48,473 bases of DNA from JAUQQI01 sp040289115 (GTDB lineage Bacteria; Chloroflexota; Dehalococcoidia; JAUQQI01): the NCBI GenBank assembly GCA_040289115.1, contig PSKS01000014.1:1-48473 (forward strand). Reading direction: 5' to 3'. Below, one piece after another: positions 1-8,267 of this stretch. Numbering within the stretch: position 1 is the first letter of the stretch; the number at the start of each line of letters is the position of its first letter. Both the position numbers and the translations under genes were made by a program. Under the pieces are notes generated by a model. That model did not search any database. It saw nothing but the letters and a program-made list of their open reading frames with translations, and was not told the DNA's origin.

Positions 1-11
1 CCTTTACCCGG

Positions 12-41
12 GCGGCCGCAGACTTTAAAGTCTGCGGCCGC
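12..41. repeat. Perfect 30-nt palindrome at the ftsK stop codon
   Basis: Fifteen-base arms GCGGCCGCAGACTTT meet their exact complement with no spacer. The last base is shared with the ftsK TAG stop codon (41-43), so the hairpin would form immediately after ftsK on the minus-strand transcript. The sequence beyond it is CCGGGTAAAGG with no U-tract, so it is not a standard intrinsic terminator. It contains two NotI-type octamers and a central TTTAAA. Its core AGACTTTA resembles the palindrome inside the glycosyltransferase gene at 32620-32645. It could stabilise the mRNA 3' end or bind a protein; its function is unknown. Confidence 0.85.
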
Positions 42-2179
42 TAGTCTTCGGGGTCTTCCCCGTTGTCCTCGCCAAGCTGTTCCAAGAGCCGGGCGGCCCG
101 GTTGTAGCCGATGCGGAGCTTGCGTTGGAGGAAGGAGACCGAGACCCGCCCGTGCTGGCGGAGGAGGGCTCGGGCCTCCTCCAGTAACTCGTCCGCCTGC
201 TCCTCCTCCGACCAGCCCTTAACGTTAACCAGGTCCTCCACATACTGGGGCGGCCGGTTCGACCGCCACCAGTTGACCAGCCGCTCGATCTCGGTGTCAG
301 AGACGAAGCAACCCTGGAGGCGGATGGGTTTGGGCGCATCCCCTGGCAGGAAAAGCATGTCCCCCCGGCCCAACAGTTTCTCGGCCCCGACCGTGTCTAA
401 AATCGTCCGGGAGTCCACCTGGGAAGAGACGGCAAAGCTTATCCGGGAGGGGAAGTTCGCCTTGATAAGACCCGTCACCACGTCCACCGACGGCCGCTGG
501 GTGGCCAGGACCAAGTGGATGCCGGTGGCCCGGGCCAGCTGGGCCAGCCGGCAGAGCAGCTTTTCGGTCTCGTCGGGGGCCAGCATCATCAGATCGGCCA
601 GCTCGTCAATGATGAGGACGATATACGGCAAAGTCGGCTGCTTTTCCCGGACGGCCCAGGCGTTGTAGGCGGTGAGGTTCCGGACTCCCACCTCGGCAAA
701 CCGCCGGTAGCGGTTGTCCATCTCCCCGGTAACCCACTTAAGCACCCCGATAACCTTCTCCACCTCCACCACCACCGGCGCCAGCAGGTGGGGCACGTCG
801 TTGTACTGGACCAGCTCCACCCGCTTCGGGTCCACCAGGATCAGCCGGACCTGCTCCGGCGTGTTGTGCAGCAGCAGGCAGCAAACGATGGAGTTAAGGC
901 AGACCGACTTGCCGCTGCCGGTGGCCCCGGCGATCAGCAGGTGGGGCATTGCCCCCAGGTCCGCCACGATGGGCTCGCCGGCCACGTCCTGGCCCAAGGC
1001 TAAGGCTAGCCGGGACTTGGCGGCGAGCCGCCGAAACTGGGGTGTCTCCACCACCTGCCGCAGGGTTACCAGGGTGGTGTTCACGTTGGGCACCTCGATG
1101 CCGATGTAGGGCTTGCCGGGCACGGGTGCCTCGATCCGGACGGAGGGCACGGCCAGGGCCACGGCCAGGTCGTCTTCCAGCTGCTTTATGCGCCGCACCT
1201 TGACCCGGGTACGGGAGACCTCCTCGACCCGGATTTTCGGGTTGCCGTCCTTGTCGTACTTGATCCGGCCCTGGGCATCCCGCTCCTTGACGATGCGGGT
1301 CTTAACTTCCCAGCCGGGCTCAATGCCGAACTGGGTGACGGTCGGCCCCTGGTTGACCTCCACCACCCGGGCATCAACCCCGTATTCGGCCAGCTTCTCC
1401 TCGATGAGCCGAACCCGCTGGCGGTTGTCCATGGCCACTGTTTCCCCTTCCCGCCCCGGCTCCAGTAGGTCGATGGGAGGCAGGGCTGGGACCCCCTTCG
1501 AGGCCCCGGCCGAAACGATGGCCGTGCGCACCCGCTCCACCACGGGGACCGGTTCCGGCGCTGGGGTCACCACCGCCGGAACCGCCGGCCGGGGGCGCCG
1601 AACCAGCACCCGGGGGGCCTGGCGGGCCGCTCGGACCCCAACCCGCACCAGGGCGCGGCCGGTGACAAAGGTGGCCCGGGGGTGCAGGAGTACCGTCCCA
1701 AAGCCGGCCAGCAGTCCGAGCCGAACCAGCCCGACTACCAGGTTTGGGCCGAAGAGGGCGGCCCCCAGGTGGCCGCCCAGGGAGACGCGGCCGAAATCTA
1801 CGTCGGCAAATTTAAGGCCGGCCGGGTAAACCCCGCCCAGCAGGACCCCCAGCCCCAGGGCAAAGACCTCGGCTGCCAGCGCCTGCCGTAGCCGGACACT
1901 CCTGGGCAGCTGGCCATCGGCCAGCCGCCAGTAGGCGAGTGCCCCACCCAGGATAAAGACCGGCGGCAGAAGGCCCACCTGGGCCACCGCCCAGCTGAAG
2001 GCCCTCAAGAGGAGCCCCCAGCTTAACCAGAGGACACCCCCCAGGAGTACGGACGTCCCCAGAAGCCAGGGAAGCCAGCTTAAAATCCGCCCGGCCGCGG
2101 CAAAGGCAGACCGCCCGGCCGACCTTCGGCTGGCCAGCCGCCGTTTTCGGGCATGGGCTCGGGTTCGGGCTACCGCCAT
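41..2179 (-). CDS. ftsK: FtsK/SpoIIIE-family DNA translocase
   Basis: Membrane-anchored ATPase that pumps chromosomal DNA during division or segregation. The 712 residues show a basic N-terminus, four hydrophobic segments (about 31-57, 69-85, 101-120, 135-165), a short proline-rich linker, the alpha/beta motor with Walker A GATGSGKS (418-425) and Walker B IVLIIDELADLM (520-531), and a C-terminal winged-helix gamma domain (about 665-702) that would read KOPS-like sites. The alpha domain carries a charged insertion of about 30 residues (about 294-328) that most FtsK proteins lack and that I recall from Chloroflexota. The linker is short, as in SpoIIIE-like proteins. The start lies 3 bp after the rnj stop, so translation is probably coupled. 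Confidence 0.96.
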   Translation of the reverse strand: MAVARTRAHARKRRLASRRSAGRSAFAAAGRILSWLPWLLGTSVLLGGVLWLSWGLLLRAFSWAVAQVGLLPPVFILGGALAYWRLADGQLPRSVRLRQALAAEVFALGLGVLLGGVYPAGLKFADVDFGRVSLGGHLGAALFGPNLVVGLVRLGLLAGFGTVLLHPRATFVTGRALVRVGVRAARQAPRVLVRRPRPAVPAVVTPAPEPVPVVERVRTAIVSAGASKGVPALPPIDLLEPGREGETVAMDNRQRVRLIEEKLAEYGVDARVVEVNQGPTVTQFGIEPGWEVKTRIVKERDAQGRIKYDKDGNPKIRVEEVSRTRVKVRRIKQLEDDLAVALAVPSVRIEAPVPGKPYIGIEVPNVNTTLVTLRQVVETPQFRRLAAKSRLALALGQDVAGEPIVADLGAMPHLLIAGATGSGKSVCLNSIVCCLLLHNTPEQVRLILVDPKRVELVQYNDVPHLLAPVVVEVEKVIGVLKWVTGEMDNRYRRFAEVGVRNLTAYNAWAVREKQPTLPYIVLIIDELADLMMLAPDETEKLLCRLAQLARATGIHLVLATQRPSVDVVTGLIKANFPSRISFAVSSQVDSRTILDTVGAEKLLGRGDMLFLPGDAPKPIRLQGCFVSDTEIERLVNWWRSNRPPQYVEDLVNVKGWSEEEQADELLEEARALLRQHGRVSVSFLQRKLRIGYNRAARLLEQLGEDNGEDPED

Positions 2180-2182
2180 CGG

Positions 2183-3838
2183 TTAAATCTCGACCGGCAC
2201 CGAGAGGATGAGGGGCCGGGCCCTGGTCTCCTGATAGACCAGTCGGCCGAGCACCTCCTTAACTTTAGCGTTTATAAAACTCCAGTCGGCCAGTCGGTCG
2301 GAGCGCCGGTCCAGGGCGTCCATCAGGACACCCCTGGCCCGGTCCAGCAGCTCCTGAACCCGGCCGTCAGCCCCGAGGCCCCGGGCGATAATATCCGGCC
2401 TGGACAGGATCCGGCCCGTGCGCCGGTCCACGGTCACGATGACCACCAGCACCCCATCGGCGGCCAGCCGCTGCCGGTCCCTGAGCACCGCCGGCCCCAG
2501 CTCCCCAAGGCTGTCTACGAAAACGTAGCCGGCAGGAACCTTCCCCGTAACCCGGGCCGTCCGGTCCGTAAGCTCCAGAACGTGGCCATCTTCTAAGACG
2601 AAGATGTTGTCGGCCGGGATTCCCATGTTCTGAGCAAGGCGGGCGTGGGCAAAGAGCTGCCGATACTGGCCGTGGATAGGGACGAAAAACTTCGGCTTAA
2701 GCAGGGCCAGCATCAGCTTGAGCTCCTCCTGGCTGGCGTGGCCGGGGACGTGGACGTCGGCAATCCGGCTGTAAAGGACGTTGGCCCCCTGCTTGAGCAG
2801 GTTGTCAATGGTGCGATTTATCGCCTGCTCGTTGCCCGGGATGGGCGAGGCCGAGATCACCACCGTATCCTCGGGGTGCACCTTGATCCGGTGGTCCCGG
2901 TTGGCGATGCGGGCCAGGGCCGAGCCGGGCTCCCCCTGAGAGCCGGTAGTGAGCAGGGCCAGGGCCCGGCGGTCGTAGCGGTTGACCTCATCGGCGTGAA
3001 TCATCACCCCGGGCGGGGGCGTAAGGTAGCCCAGCTCGACGGCCACCTCGACGTTCTGAAGCATACTCCGGCCGAAGATGGCCACCTTGCGGCCGGTCTC
3101 GAACGCGGCATTGATAACCTGCTGAATCCGGGATATGTGGGAGGCAAAGGTAGCCACGATAACCCGGGCCGGGGCCTGGGCCATCACCTGCAGGAGGGCC
3201 CGGGAAACCACCGCCTCGGACGGGGTGTAGCCGGGCAGGTCAGCATAGGTGGAATCCGAGAGGAGACAGAGCACACCCTCCCCACCCAGCTCGGCCAGTT
3301 TGGCAAAGTCGGTGGGCTTGCCGTCCACCGGCGTATGGTCGAACTTAAAGTCGCCGGTGTGGACGATGGTTCCGACCGGGGTGGTGATGGCCAGGCCAAT
3401 GGAATCGGGAATGCTGTGGTTGACCCGGAAGGGTTCGACCCGAAACACCCCGACCTGAACCGGCTCCCGGACGGTCAGGGTGTGGAGGGTGCACCGTTCC
3501 AGCAGCCGGTGTTCCCGAAGCTTGGCCGAGATGAGCCCTAGGGTCAGGGGGGTGGCGTAAATGTGGGCAGGGCCGAGTTGGGGCAAAACGTAGGGCAGGG
3601 CCCCGGTGTGGTCCTCGTGGCCGTGGGTTATTACGAAGGCCCGGATGCGGTCTTTATTCTGGACCAGGTAGGTGGTGTTCGGAATGACGAGGTCGACCCC
3701 GAGCATCTCCGCCTCGGGGAACATCACCCCGGCGTCGACCACCAGGATCTCCTGGTCCCACTCAAGGACCGTCATGTTTCGGCCGATCTCGCCGAGGCCA
3801 CCCAGGGGGATTACCTTAAGCTTACCCGAACCGGCCAT
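2183..3838 (-). CDS. rnj: Ribonuclease J
   Basis: Metallo-beta-lactamase/beta-CASP ribonuclease with 5'-3' exonuclease and endonuclease activity, used in mRNA decay and rRNA maturation in bacteria that rely on RNase J. The 551 residues have the usual family length. Metal ligands are visible: HGHEDH (72-77), H141 in VNHSIPDS and the HTGDFKFD strand (D163), followed by the beta-CASP segment and a late IHGQ motif. The ATG shares one base with the udg stop (TAATG), and ftsK follows after 3 bp, so udg-rnj-ftsK reads as one coupled operon. Family assignment is firm; whether this is the J1 or J2 type is not meaningful with one copy visible. Confidence 0.96.
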   Translation of the reverse strand: MAGSGKLKVIPLGGLGEIGRNMTVLEWDQEILVVDAGVMFPEAEMLGVDLVIPNTTYLVQNKDRIRAFVITHGHEDHTGALPYVLPQLGPAHIYATPLTLGLISAKLREHRLLERCTLHTLTVREPVQVGVFRVEPFRVNHSIPDSIGLAITTPVGTIVHTGDFKFDHTPVDGKPTDFAKLAELGGEGVLCLLSDSTYADLPGYTPSEAVVSRALLQVMAQAPARVIVATFASHISRIQQVINAAFETGRKVAIFGRSMLQNVEVAVELGYLTPPPGVMIHADEVNRYDRRALALLTTGSQGEPGSALARIANRDHRIKVHPEDTVVISASPIPGNEQAINRTIDNLLKQGANVLYSRIADVHVPGHASQEELKLMLALLKPKFFVPIHGQYRQLFAHARLAQNMGIPADNIFVLEDGHVLELTDRTARVTGKVPAGYVFVDSLGELGPAVLRDRQRLAADGVLVVIVTVDRRTGRILSRPDIIARGLGADGRVQELLDRARGVLMDALDRRSDRLADWSFINAKVKEVLGRLVYQETRARPLILSVPVEI

Positions 3839-4452
3839 TAAAAGAGGCTTAGCTGTTGGGGCCGGGAGTCGGCAGTGGGGGTCTGCCGCCGAGCCTCGGC
3901 CAGGATCTGCGGTAGCTTCTCGAAGTCCTTTATGAGGGGCTCTCTAAAACGTTCCTGGTGCAGGGCCGCCGCCGGGTGGAACATCGGCACGATGATCCGG
4001 CCGTTTACCCGGTGCGGCTGGCCGTGGACCTTGCTGATAGACTGGTTGGGCAGAAAGAGGGCCATGGAGTAGCGGCCCAAGGTGACGATAACCCTGGGGT
4101 CTATGATTTCGACCTGCTTTTCGAGCCAGGCCGAGGTGCACGTCTTGATTTCGATGGGGGCTGGGTCCCGGTTATTAGGGGGCCGGCATTTAACCACGTT
4201 GGTGATGAAGACCTCCTCCCGCCGGAGGCCGGCCTGGGCCAGGAGCTCGGTAAGAAACCGCCCGGCCGGCCCGACGAAGGGCCGACCCTGCTGGTCTTCG
4301 TGGTAGCCTGGGGCCTCGCCGATGAGCATAATTTCGGCGTCGGCCGGCCCCTCACCGGGCACCGCCTGCTTGCGGTAGGCGGCTAGGGGGCAGAGTGTGC
4401 AGACCCGAATGGCGTTGGCCAGCTCGTTAAGAAGTTCGGCTGCCGTTTTCAT
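3838..4452 (-). CDS. udg: Type-4 (Fe-S) uracil-DNA glycosylase
   Basis: Removes uracil from DNA after cytosine deamination; the type-4 family is typical of thermophiles. In 204 residues the four cluster cysteines are visible as C18-X2-C21 and C89-X15-C105, the spacing known for the Fe4S4 enzymes. The family motifs GEAPGYHED (45-53), GRPFVG (56-61) and the HPAAALHQ segment near residue 159 are present. The ATG at 4452 has no Shine-Dalgarno sequence; a TATAAT box ends only 8 nt upstream, so the message is probably leaderless. It heads the udg-rnj-ftsK operon and is divergent from rpsF. Confidence 0.93.
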   Translation of the reverse strand: MKTAAELLNELANAIRVCTLCPLAAYRKQAVPGEGPADAEIMLIGEAPGYHEDQQGRPFVGPAGRFLTELLAQAGLRREEVFITNVVKCRPPNNRDPAPIEIKTCTSAWLEKQVEIIDPRVIVTLGRYSMALFLPNQSISKVHGQPHRVNGRIIVPMFHPAAALHQERFREPLIKDFEKLPQILAEARRQTPTADSRPQQLSLF

Positions 4453-4460
4453 TTTCTTTG

Positions 4461-4491
4461 ATTATACCCCTTGCCGGGAGGCCCCGTCCAA
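4461..4491 (-). promoter_or_regulatory. Promoter of udg operon, giving a leaderless mRNA
   Basis: On the minus strand TTGGAC (4486-4491) and a perfect TATAAT (4461-4466) are separated by 19 bp, slightly long. Only 8 nt lie between the -10 box and the udg ATG, so a start site 6-7 nt downstream would leave a 5' leader of 1-2 nt. The upstream elements of this promoter and of the divergent rpsF promoter lie next to each other. Confidence 0.6.
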
Positions 4492-4496
4492 CCTGT

Positions 4497-4525
4497 TTGC
4501 ACCCCGGATGGGGGCGTGTTAGAAT
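4497..4525 (+). promoter_or_regulatory. Promoter of rpsF-ssb-rpsR
   Basis: TTGCAC (4497-4502), 17 bp, TAGAAT (4520-4525): a near-consensus sigma70-type promoter. Transcription would begin near 4532, leaving a leader of about 20 nt with a GGGAGGT ribosome-binding site (4545-4551) before the rpsF ATG. Confidence 0.75.
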
Positions 4526-4551
4526 AAACATCGGTGTAGTCACCGGGAGGT

Positions 4552-4935
4552 ATGGAGCATTTGCGCGACTACGAGCTGGTATTTATTCTTCGCCCCGACC
4601 TCGAAGACGAGGCTGTTCAGGCGTTCATCGACCGGGTTGCAAACTTAATCCGGGAGTACGGCGGACAGGTCAAGAAGGTCGAGCCCTGGGGCCGGCGCAA
4701 GCTGGCCTATTTCATCCAGCGCCATCGGGAAGGGTACTACGTTCTCATGCAGTTTGCCCTCGGGGCCCGGCGGGTGACGGACCTGGAACGCTGGCTGCTG
4801 CTCAATGAGGATGTGATCCGGCACCTGATCGTGCGGCTGGAGGAGGCGGTCCAGGCGGCTGCCGAGCCGGCGACCACCGAAAAAGAGCCCGGCCCGGAGG
4901 TGGAGGTTGGGGCGACGTCGGCAAGCGAGGAGTAG
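4552..4935 (+). CDS. rpsF: 30S ribosomal protein S6
   Basis: S6 sits at the platform of the small subunit and binds 16S rRNA together with S18, which is encoded two genes downstream. The first 95 residues are the S6 fold (LRDYELVFILRPD start, then PWGRRKLAYFIQRHREGYY). The last 30 or so form an acidic, Ala/Glu-rich tail, a common extension. The ATG has a good GGGAGG Shine-Dalgarno sequence. The conserved order rpsF-ssb-rpsR confirms the identity. Confidence 0.97.
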   Translation: MEHLRDYELVFILRPDLEDEAVQAFIDRVANLIREYGGQVKKVEPWGRRKLAYFIQRHREGYYVLMQFALGARRVTDLERWLLLNEDVIRHLIVRLEEAVQAAAEPATTEKEPGPEVEVGATSASEE

Positions 4936-4941
4936 GTTCAG

Positions 4942-5334
4942 ATGGCGGGCTCTTATTGCAAGGTGATTCTTGTTGGGAACCTGGGGGGCGACCCGGAACT
5001 ACGTTACACCCAGGAGGGTTTGCCGGTGGTTACCTTCAATGTGGCCGTTAACCGCCGGCGGCGCCAGGGCGAGAACAACTGGGTGGAGGAGACCGATTGG
5101 TTCCGGGTTACGGCCTGGGGCCGGCTGGCCGAGACCTGCAACCAGGTGCTGAGCAAGGGCCGTAAGGTACTGGTGGAAGGGCGGCTTCAGACCCGCACCT
5201 TCCAGGGCTCCGACGGCCAGACCCGGAAGTTCATCGACGTTATCGCCAGCCAGCTGGTCCTACTGGACCGGCCGCCCACTGCCGAGCCGGTCCTCGAAGA
5301 AGAGACTATTGAGGCCGAAGATTTGCCATTCTAA
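4942..5334 (+). CDS. ssb: Single-stranded DNA-binding protein
   Basis: Binds single-stranded DNA during replication, repair and recombination. The 130-residue protein has an N-terminal OB fold (VILVGNLGGDPELRYT, then ETDWFRVTAWGRLAE) over about 110 residues and a short acidic tail ending DLPF, the partner-docking tip. The linker is almost absent, giving a compact SSB. It follows rpsF by 6 bp in the standard rpsF-ssb-rpsR order. Confidence 0.97.
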   Translation: MAGSYCKVILVGNLGGDPELRYTQEGLPVVTFNVAVNRRRRQGENNWVEETDWFRVTAWGRLAETCNQVLSKGRKVLVEGRLQTRTFQGSDGQTRKFIDVIASQLVLLDRPPTAEPVLEEETIEAEDLPF

Positions 5335-5349
5335 AAGCGGGGTGAGAGT

Positions 5350-5646
5350 TTGGCTGAAGCAACCAAGATGACGACCCGAAGGGCCGAAGGCCGCCGCTAC
5401 ATTCCCAGGCGGAAGCTTTGTCCCTTCTGTACCGAAGATATCGACTACATCGACTACAAGGATATTGCCCGCCTGCGGCGCTTCCTTTCAGACCGGGCCC
5501 GGATCGAGCCCCGGCGCAAGACCGGCGTCTGCGCCAAGCACCAGCGTCGGCTTGCGGTGGCTATCAAGCGGGCCCGCCACCTGGCCTTGCTACCCTTCAC
5601 CCCTGAGCACATCCGCAAGACCGGCGGCGTCGGCATCCGGGCGTGA
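5350..5646 (+). CDS. rpsR: 30S ribosomal protein S18
   Basis: Partner of S6 on the small-subunit platform. The body shows RRKLCPFC, IDYKDIARLRRFLSDRARI and TGVCAKHQRRLAVAIKRARHLALLPF. CPFC plus the later cysteine marks a zinc-type S18. I chose the TTG at 5350 because GGGGTGAG lies just upstream; ATG at 5368 would shorten the tail by six residues and is the alternative. Its TGA stop overlaps the GTG of the next gene. Confidence 0.95.
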   Translation: MAEATKMTTRRAEGRRYIPRRKLCPFCTEDIDYIDYKDIARLRRFLSDRARIEPRRKTGVCAKHQRRLAVAIKRARHLALLPFTPEHIRKTGGVGIRA

Positions 5647-6755
5647 CCGGGCCCGGGGGTCTGACCACCCACCAGCCCGTGGCTAAGAAAACCGCCCCCA
5701 GTTCACCCCGCCCGGTCAGCCGGCGGCTCGCCGCCCGGTGGGCCCGGGAAAGGCGCCTCCAGCGGCTGGCCGTGGCTGGCATTGCCGCCGTACTCCTGGT
5801 GGCCCTGGGGCTCCCAGCCTACGCCTTCTACCGGGAGTACGTCGCGATGGGCCTCGAGCCCATCGCCCGGGTCGAGGACCGGGTCCTCACCATGAACGAA
5901 TATTTAAAGCTTCTCCGCTACCGGGATTATTTGCTCGACCTTCAGGTCGGCGCCAACCCCGGGGATGCGCTGGCGATGCAGCGGGCGGTTCTGCCCACCC
6001 AGGTGGTCTTCGACTGGGTGGACGACCAGATTGTCCGGCAGGAGGCCGAAAAATACGGCCTTACCGTCGCCCCCGAGGAGGTCGACCGGGCCCTCAACCA
6101 GGACTTTACCCCCCAGGGTCCGACTACCCAGGCGGCGGACCCGGCCGAGCGCTTAAGGACTTTCTTAGGGCGCACCGGCCTTTCTGAGGCGGAATATCGG
6201 GATATCGTGGCCGGCCGGCTTCTGCGGCAGAAACTGGATGCCTTCGTCCGGGAGCAGGTTCCCACCGTGGCCGAACAGGCCCACGTCCAGGCCTTGGTTT
6301 ACGACAAGCCCGCGGATGCCGACCAGGCTTATAACCGGTTGCAGTCCGGGGAAAACTTTGAGACCCTGCTGGCCGAGCTGCCCGCCGGCCAGGGCGGGGA
6401 CCTGGGCTGGTTTCCCCGGGGCGTCCGGGATGCCGAATTTGACCGGGTCGTCTTCGAACAGCTTCAGCCAGGACAGTTCAGCCGGCCCTTTGCCACCACC
6501 GAAACGCCCCCCAACGACATAAACGCCCTGCTAAACCCCCAGCAGAAGTACTACATCGTGCGGGTGGTGGAGCGGGACCCGGCCCGCCCCATTGACCCGG
6601 ATAAGCGGTCGGTCCTGCAGGAGCGGGCGCTGGGCCGGTGGCTGGACGAGCACCGGCAAAACTACCGGGTCGAGTACCTGATAACGTCCGAAAAGCAGCT
6701 GTGGGCCGCCCAGCGGCTTGAACGGCAGCGGCAGGCCCGGTCGGCTAGGCCATGA
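5643..6755 (+). CDS. Membrane-anchored parvulin-type peptidyl-prolyl isomerase (PrsA/SurA-like)
   Basis: Probable extracytoplasmic foldase. The 370 residues hold a basic N-terminus, one hydrophobic anchor (about 43-62, LAVAGIAAVLLVALGLPAYA), a SurA_N-like helical segment (about 75-205) and a parvulin domain (about 214-305) with ENFETLLAEL and GGDLGWFPRG, which are hallmark rotamase segments. It lacks a cleavable signal or lipobox, so it should remain anchored facing outside. GTG at 5643 overlaps the rpsR stop (GTGA), implying coupling; GTG at 5679 is a possible later start. Its 3' end overlaps the convergent HD-GYP gene by 11 bp. Confidence 0.85.
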   Translation: MTGPGGLTTHQPVAKKTAPSSPRPVSRRLAARWARERRLQRLAVAGIAAVLLVALGLPAYAFYREYVAMGLEPIARVEDRVLTMNEYLKLLRYRDYLLDLQVGANPGDALAMQRAVLPTQVVFDWVDDQIVRQEAEKYGLTVAPEEVDRALNQDFTPQGPTTQAADPAERLRTFLGRTGLSEAEYRDIVAGRLLRQKLDAFVREQVPTVAEQAHVQALVYDKPADADQAYNRLQSGENFETLLAELPAGQGGDLGWFPRGVRDAEFDRVVFEQLQPGQFSRPFATTETPPNDINALLNPQQKYYIVRVVERDPARPIDPDKRSVLQERALGRWLDEHRQNYRVEYLITSEKQLWAAQRLERQRQARSARP

Positions 6756-7854
6756 GGTTGAAGGTCTGCGTCGGCGGCTCGGCCCCCGCGTCCTCGATAT
6801 CGGCCAGGGCCCGGCCAAGCTCCCCCTGCCCCACGAGCTTTAAAAAGGCGTCCACAACCTGGGGGTCGAACTGTCGGCCCCGCTGGGCTTCAATCTCCGC
6901 AACAGCCTCTTGCCACGGCCAGGCCGGCTTGTACGGCCGGACGTGGGTCAAGGCGTCGAAAACGTCGGCTACGGCCACGATCCGCCCCGGCAGGGGGATG
7001 CGGTCCCGGCTCAGCCCGTGGGGATAGCCCTTTCCATCCCAGCGTTCATGGTGGGAGAGGGCAATTTGCTCGGCCAACTGCAGGATGTCAAAGCGGCTGC
7101 CGCTCAGGATCCGGGCCCCGATGACGGTGTGGGCCTTTACCACCTCGAACTCCTCGGGGGTAAGGCGGCCCGGTTTGAGGAGGATTCGGTCGGGAATTGC
7201 GACCTTGCCGATGTCATGGAGGGGCGCGGCCCGCTCGATAAGTTTCACCGAGCTGGGGGGCAGGCCAAGCTCCCGGGCGATTAAGGCCGAAACGCGGCCC
7301 ACCCGCCGAATGTGCTTACCGGTGGCGTCGTCCCGGTACTCGGCCGCCAGAGCCAGCCGCTCCAGGATCTCCAGGCGGGCGGCCTCCAGGGCCCGAGTGC
7401 GCTGACGCACCCGCTCCTCCAGCACCTGGCTATGGTGCTGAATCTGAAGGTAGAGCAGGCGGGTCTCCAGCAGGTTTTTGACCCGGAAGAGGACCTCAGT
7501 CCGGTCGAAGGGCCTAACAATGTAATCCTTGGCCAGCAAGAGGAGGGTCCGCTCCCGGAGGTCCAAATTGGCGCCGGAAACGACGGCCAGAATGGGAACG
7601 TACTCGTTCTGATGGATCGCTTGCTGCAGCCGACGCAGTGAGTCGACTCCCTCGGCGTCGAGGGTATCCAGGTCCAGGATGATCAGGTCCGGGTAAAACC
7701 CATTCTGAACCGCCAGAAGGGGTAACCCAAGGTTTGGGGCGGTCAGGACGTTACTATAGCCTGCCTGCTGAAGAGTGTCCTGGAGGGCCTTGGCGTCGGC
7801 CTGGTCGCGGTCGATAATAAGTATCCGGGCCTTAGCGATCTCTCCAAAATGCAT
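6745..7854 (-). CDS. Response regulator with HD-GYP phosphodiesterase domain
   Basis: Likely degrades cyclic di-GMP in response to phosphorylation. The 369 residues start with a receiver domain (ARILIIDRDQADAK, then LIILDLD with the probable phospho-Asp), followed by a helical linker (about 125-165) and an HD-GYP domain with PLHDIGKVAIPD and HHERWDGKGYP, the catalytic HD and GYP signatures. No partner histidine kinase lies nearby. The ATG has a GGAGCAACGG leader. It could link the c-di-GMP level to the motility genes located about 15 kb away; that link is inference. Confidence 0.92.
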   Translation of the reverse strand: MHFGEIAKARILIIDRDQADAKALQDTLQQAGYSNVLTAPNLGLPLLAVQNGFYPDLIILDLDTLDAEGVDSLRRLQQAIHQNEYVPILAVVSGANLDLRERTLLLLAKDYIVRPFDRTEVLFRVKNLLETRLLYLQIQHHSQVLEERVRQRTRALEAARLEILERLALAAEYRDDATGKHIRRVGRVSALIARELGLPPSSVKLIERAAPLHDIGKVAIPDRILLKPGRLTPEEFEVVKAHTVIGARILSGSRFDILQLAEQIALSHHERWDGKGYPHGLSRDRIPLPGRIVAVADVFDALTHVRPYKPAWPWQEAVAEIEAQRGRQFDPQVVDAFLKLVGQGELGRALADIEDAGAEPPTQTFNLMA

Positions 7855-7978
7855 CCGTTGCTCCGGCGTTAAAAGGCTACGACCCCCGCAGACGGCCTGG
7901 ACGGCCCCGAATCCGGGACCGGCCTAATATCATTAATCGGCAACAACGGCCGCCTTAAGCAGGGGACGGACGCAGAAA

Positions 7979-8028
7979 GGGAGGCGAACCAGGAGTCCTT
8001 TTCCGGGGTCTCAGGGACGGGAGGCGAA
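7979..8028. repeat. 10-bp direct repeat, period 40
   Basis: GGGAGGCGAA occurs at 7979-7988 and 8019-8028. Both copies are preceded by related CAGGG(G)ACGG text, suggesting a small duplication with a 10-nt indel. In the minus-strand leader RNA the repeat reads UUCGCCUCCC, so each copy carries an anti-Shine-Dalgarno-like CCUCC. Confidence 0.7.
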
Positions 8029-8084
8029 AATAAGACCATTGCTTTAACCTCTAAGCTCCGCTCCGGTGCCGCCGCACCACTATC

Positions 8085-8114
8085 TTTTTAGCACAGAATC
8101 CTTAAAAAGGTCAA
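8085..8114 (-). promoter_or_regulatory. Candidate promoter of the HD-GYP gene
   Basis: Minus-strand TTGACC (8109-8114), 18 bp, TAAAAA (8085-8090). The -35 box is strong and the -10 box is moderate (4 of 6). Transcription would start near 8078, about 220 nt before the HD-GYP start codon. Confidence 0.45.
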
Positions 8115-8267
8115 GCATTTTAAGCCGACATTTTTGCGTGAAGGAATACCCCAAGCCTTCCCGTACTGTAAGCACAACAGGCTTGTTGTGTCTTGTCAGC
8201 AGGTGTTTGAGAGGGTGGGTAAGAGGCGTATTTTAGTTACCCGGCCGAAAGCCGGTGTCAACCAACG

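Larger units (their letters stand above)
7855..8267. other. 413-bp intergenic region: long leader of the HD-GYP gene
   Basis: No coding region is convincing here. On the minus strand a promoter at 8085-8114 would give a leader of about 220 nt. The leader would open with a 5-bp hairpin (8065-8078, GGTGC/GCACC) and contain two copies of TTCGCCTCCC exactly 40 nt apart. The plus strand holds a short hairpin CACAACA-GGCT-TGTTGTG (8173-8190). I recognise no named riboswitch class. Confidence 0.5.

Noticed and set aside
12..41. NotI-containing palindrome as a cloning linker or adaptor at a contig end
   Set aside because: It is joined to the natural ftsK stop on one side and native sequence on the other, and similar perfect palindromes occur deep inside genes in this window.
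8173..8190. CACAACA-GGCT-TGTTGTG as a member of the perfect-palindrome set
   Set aside because: Seven-bp arms are expected by chance many times in a sequence of this length.
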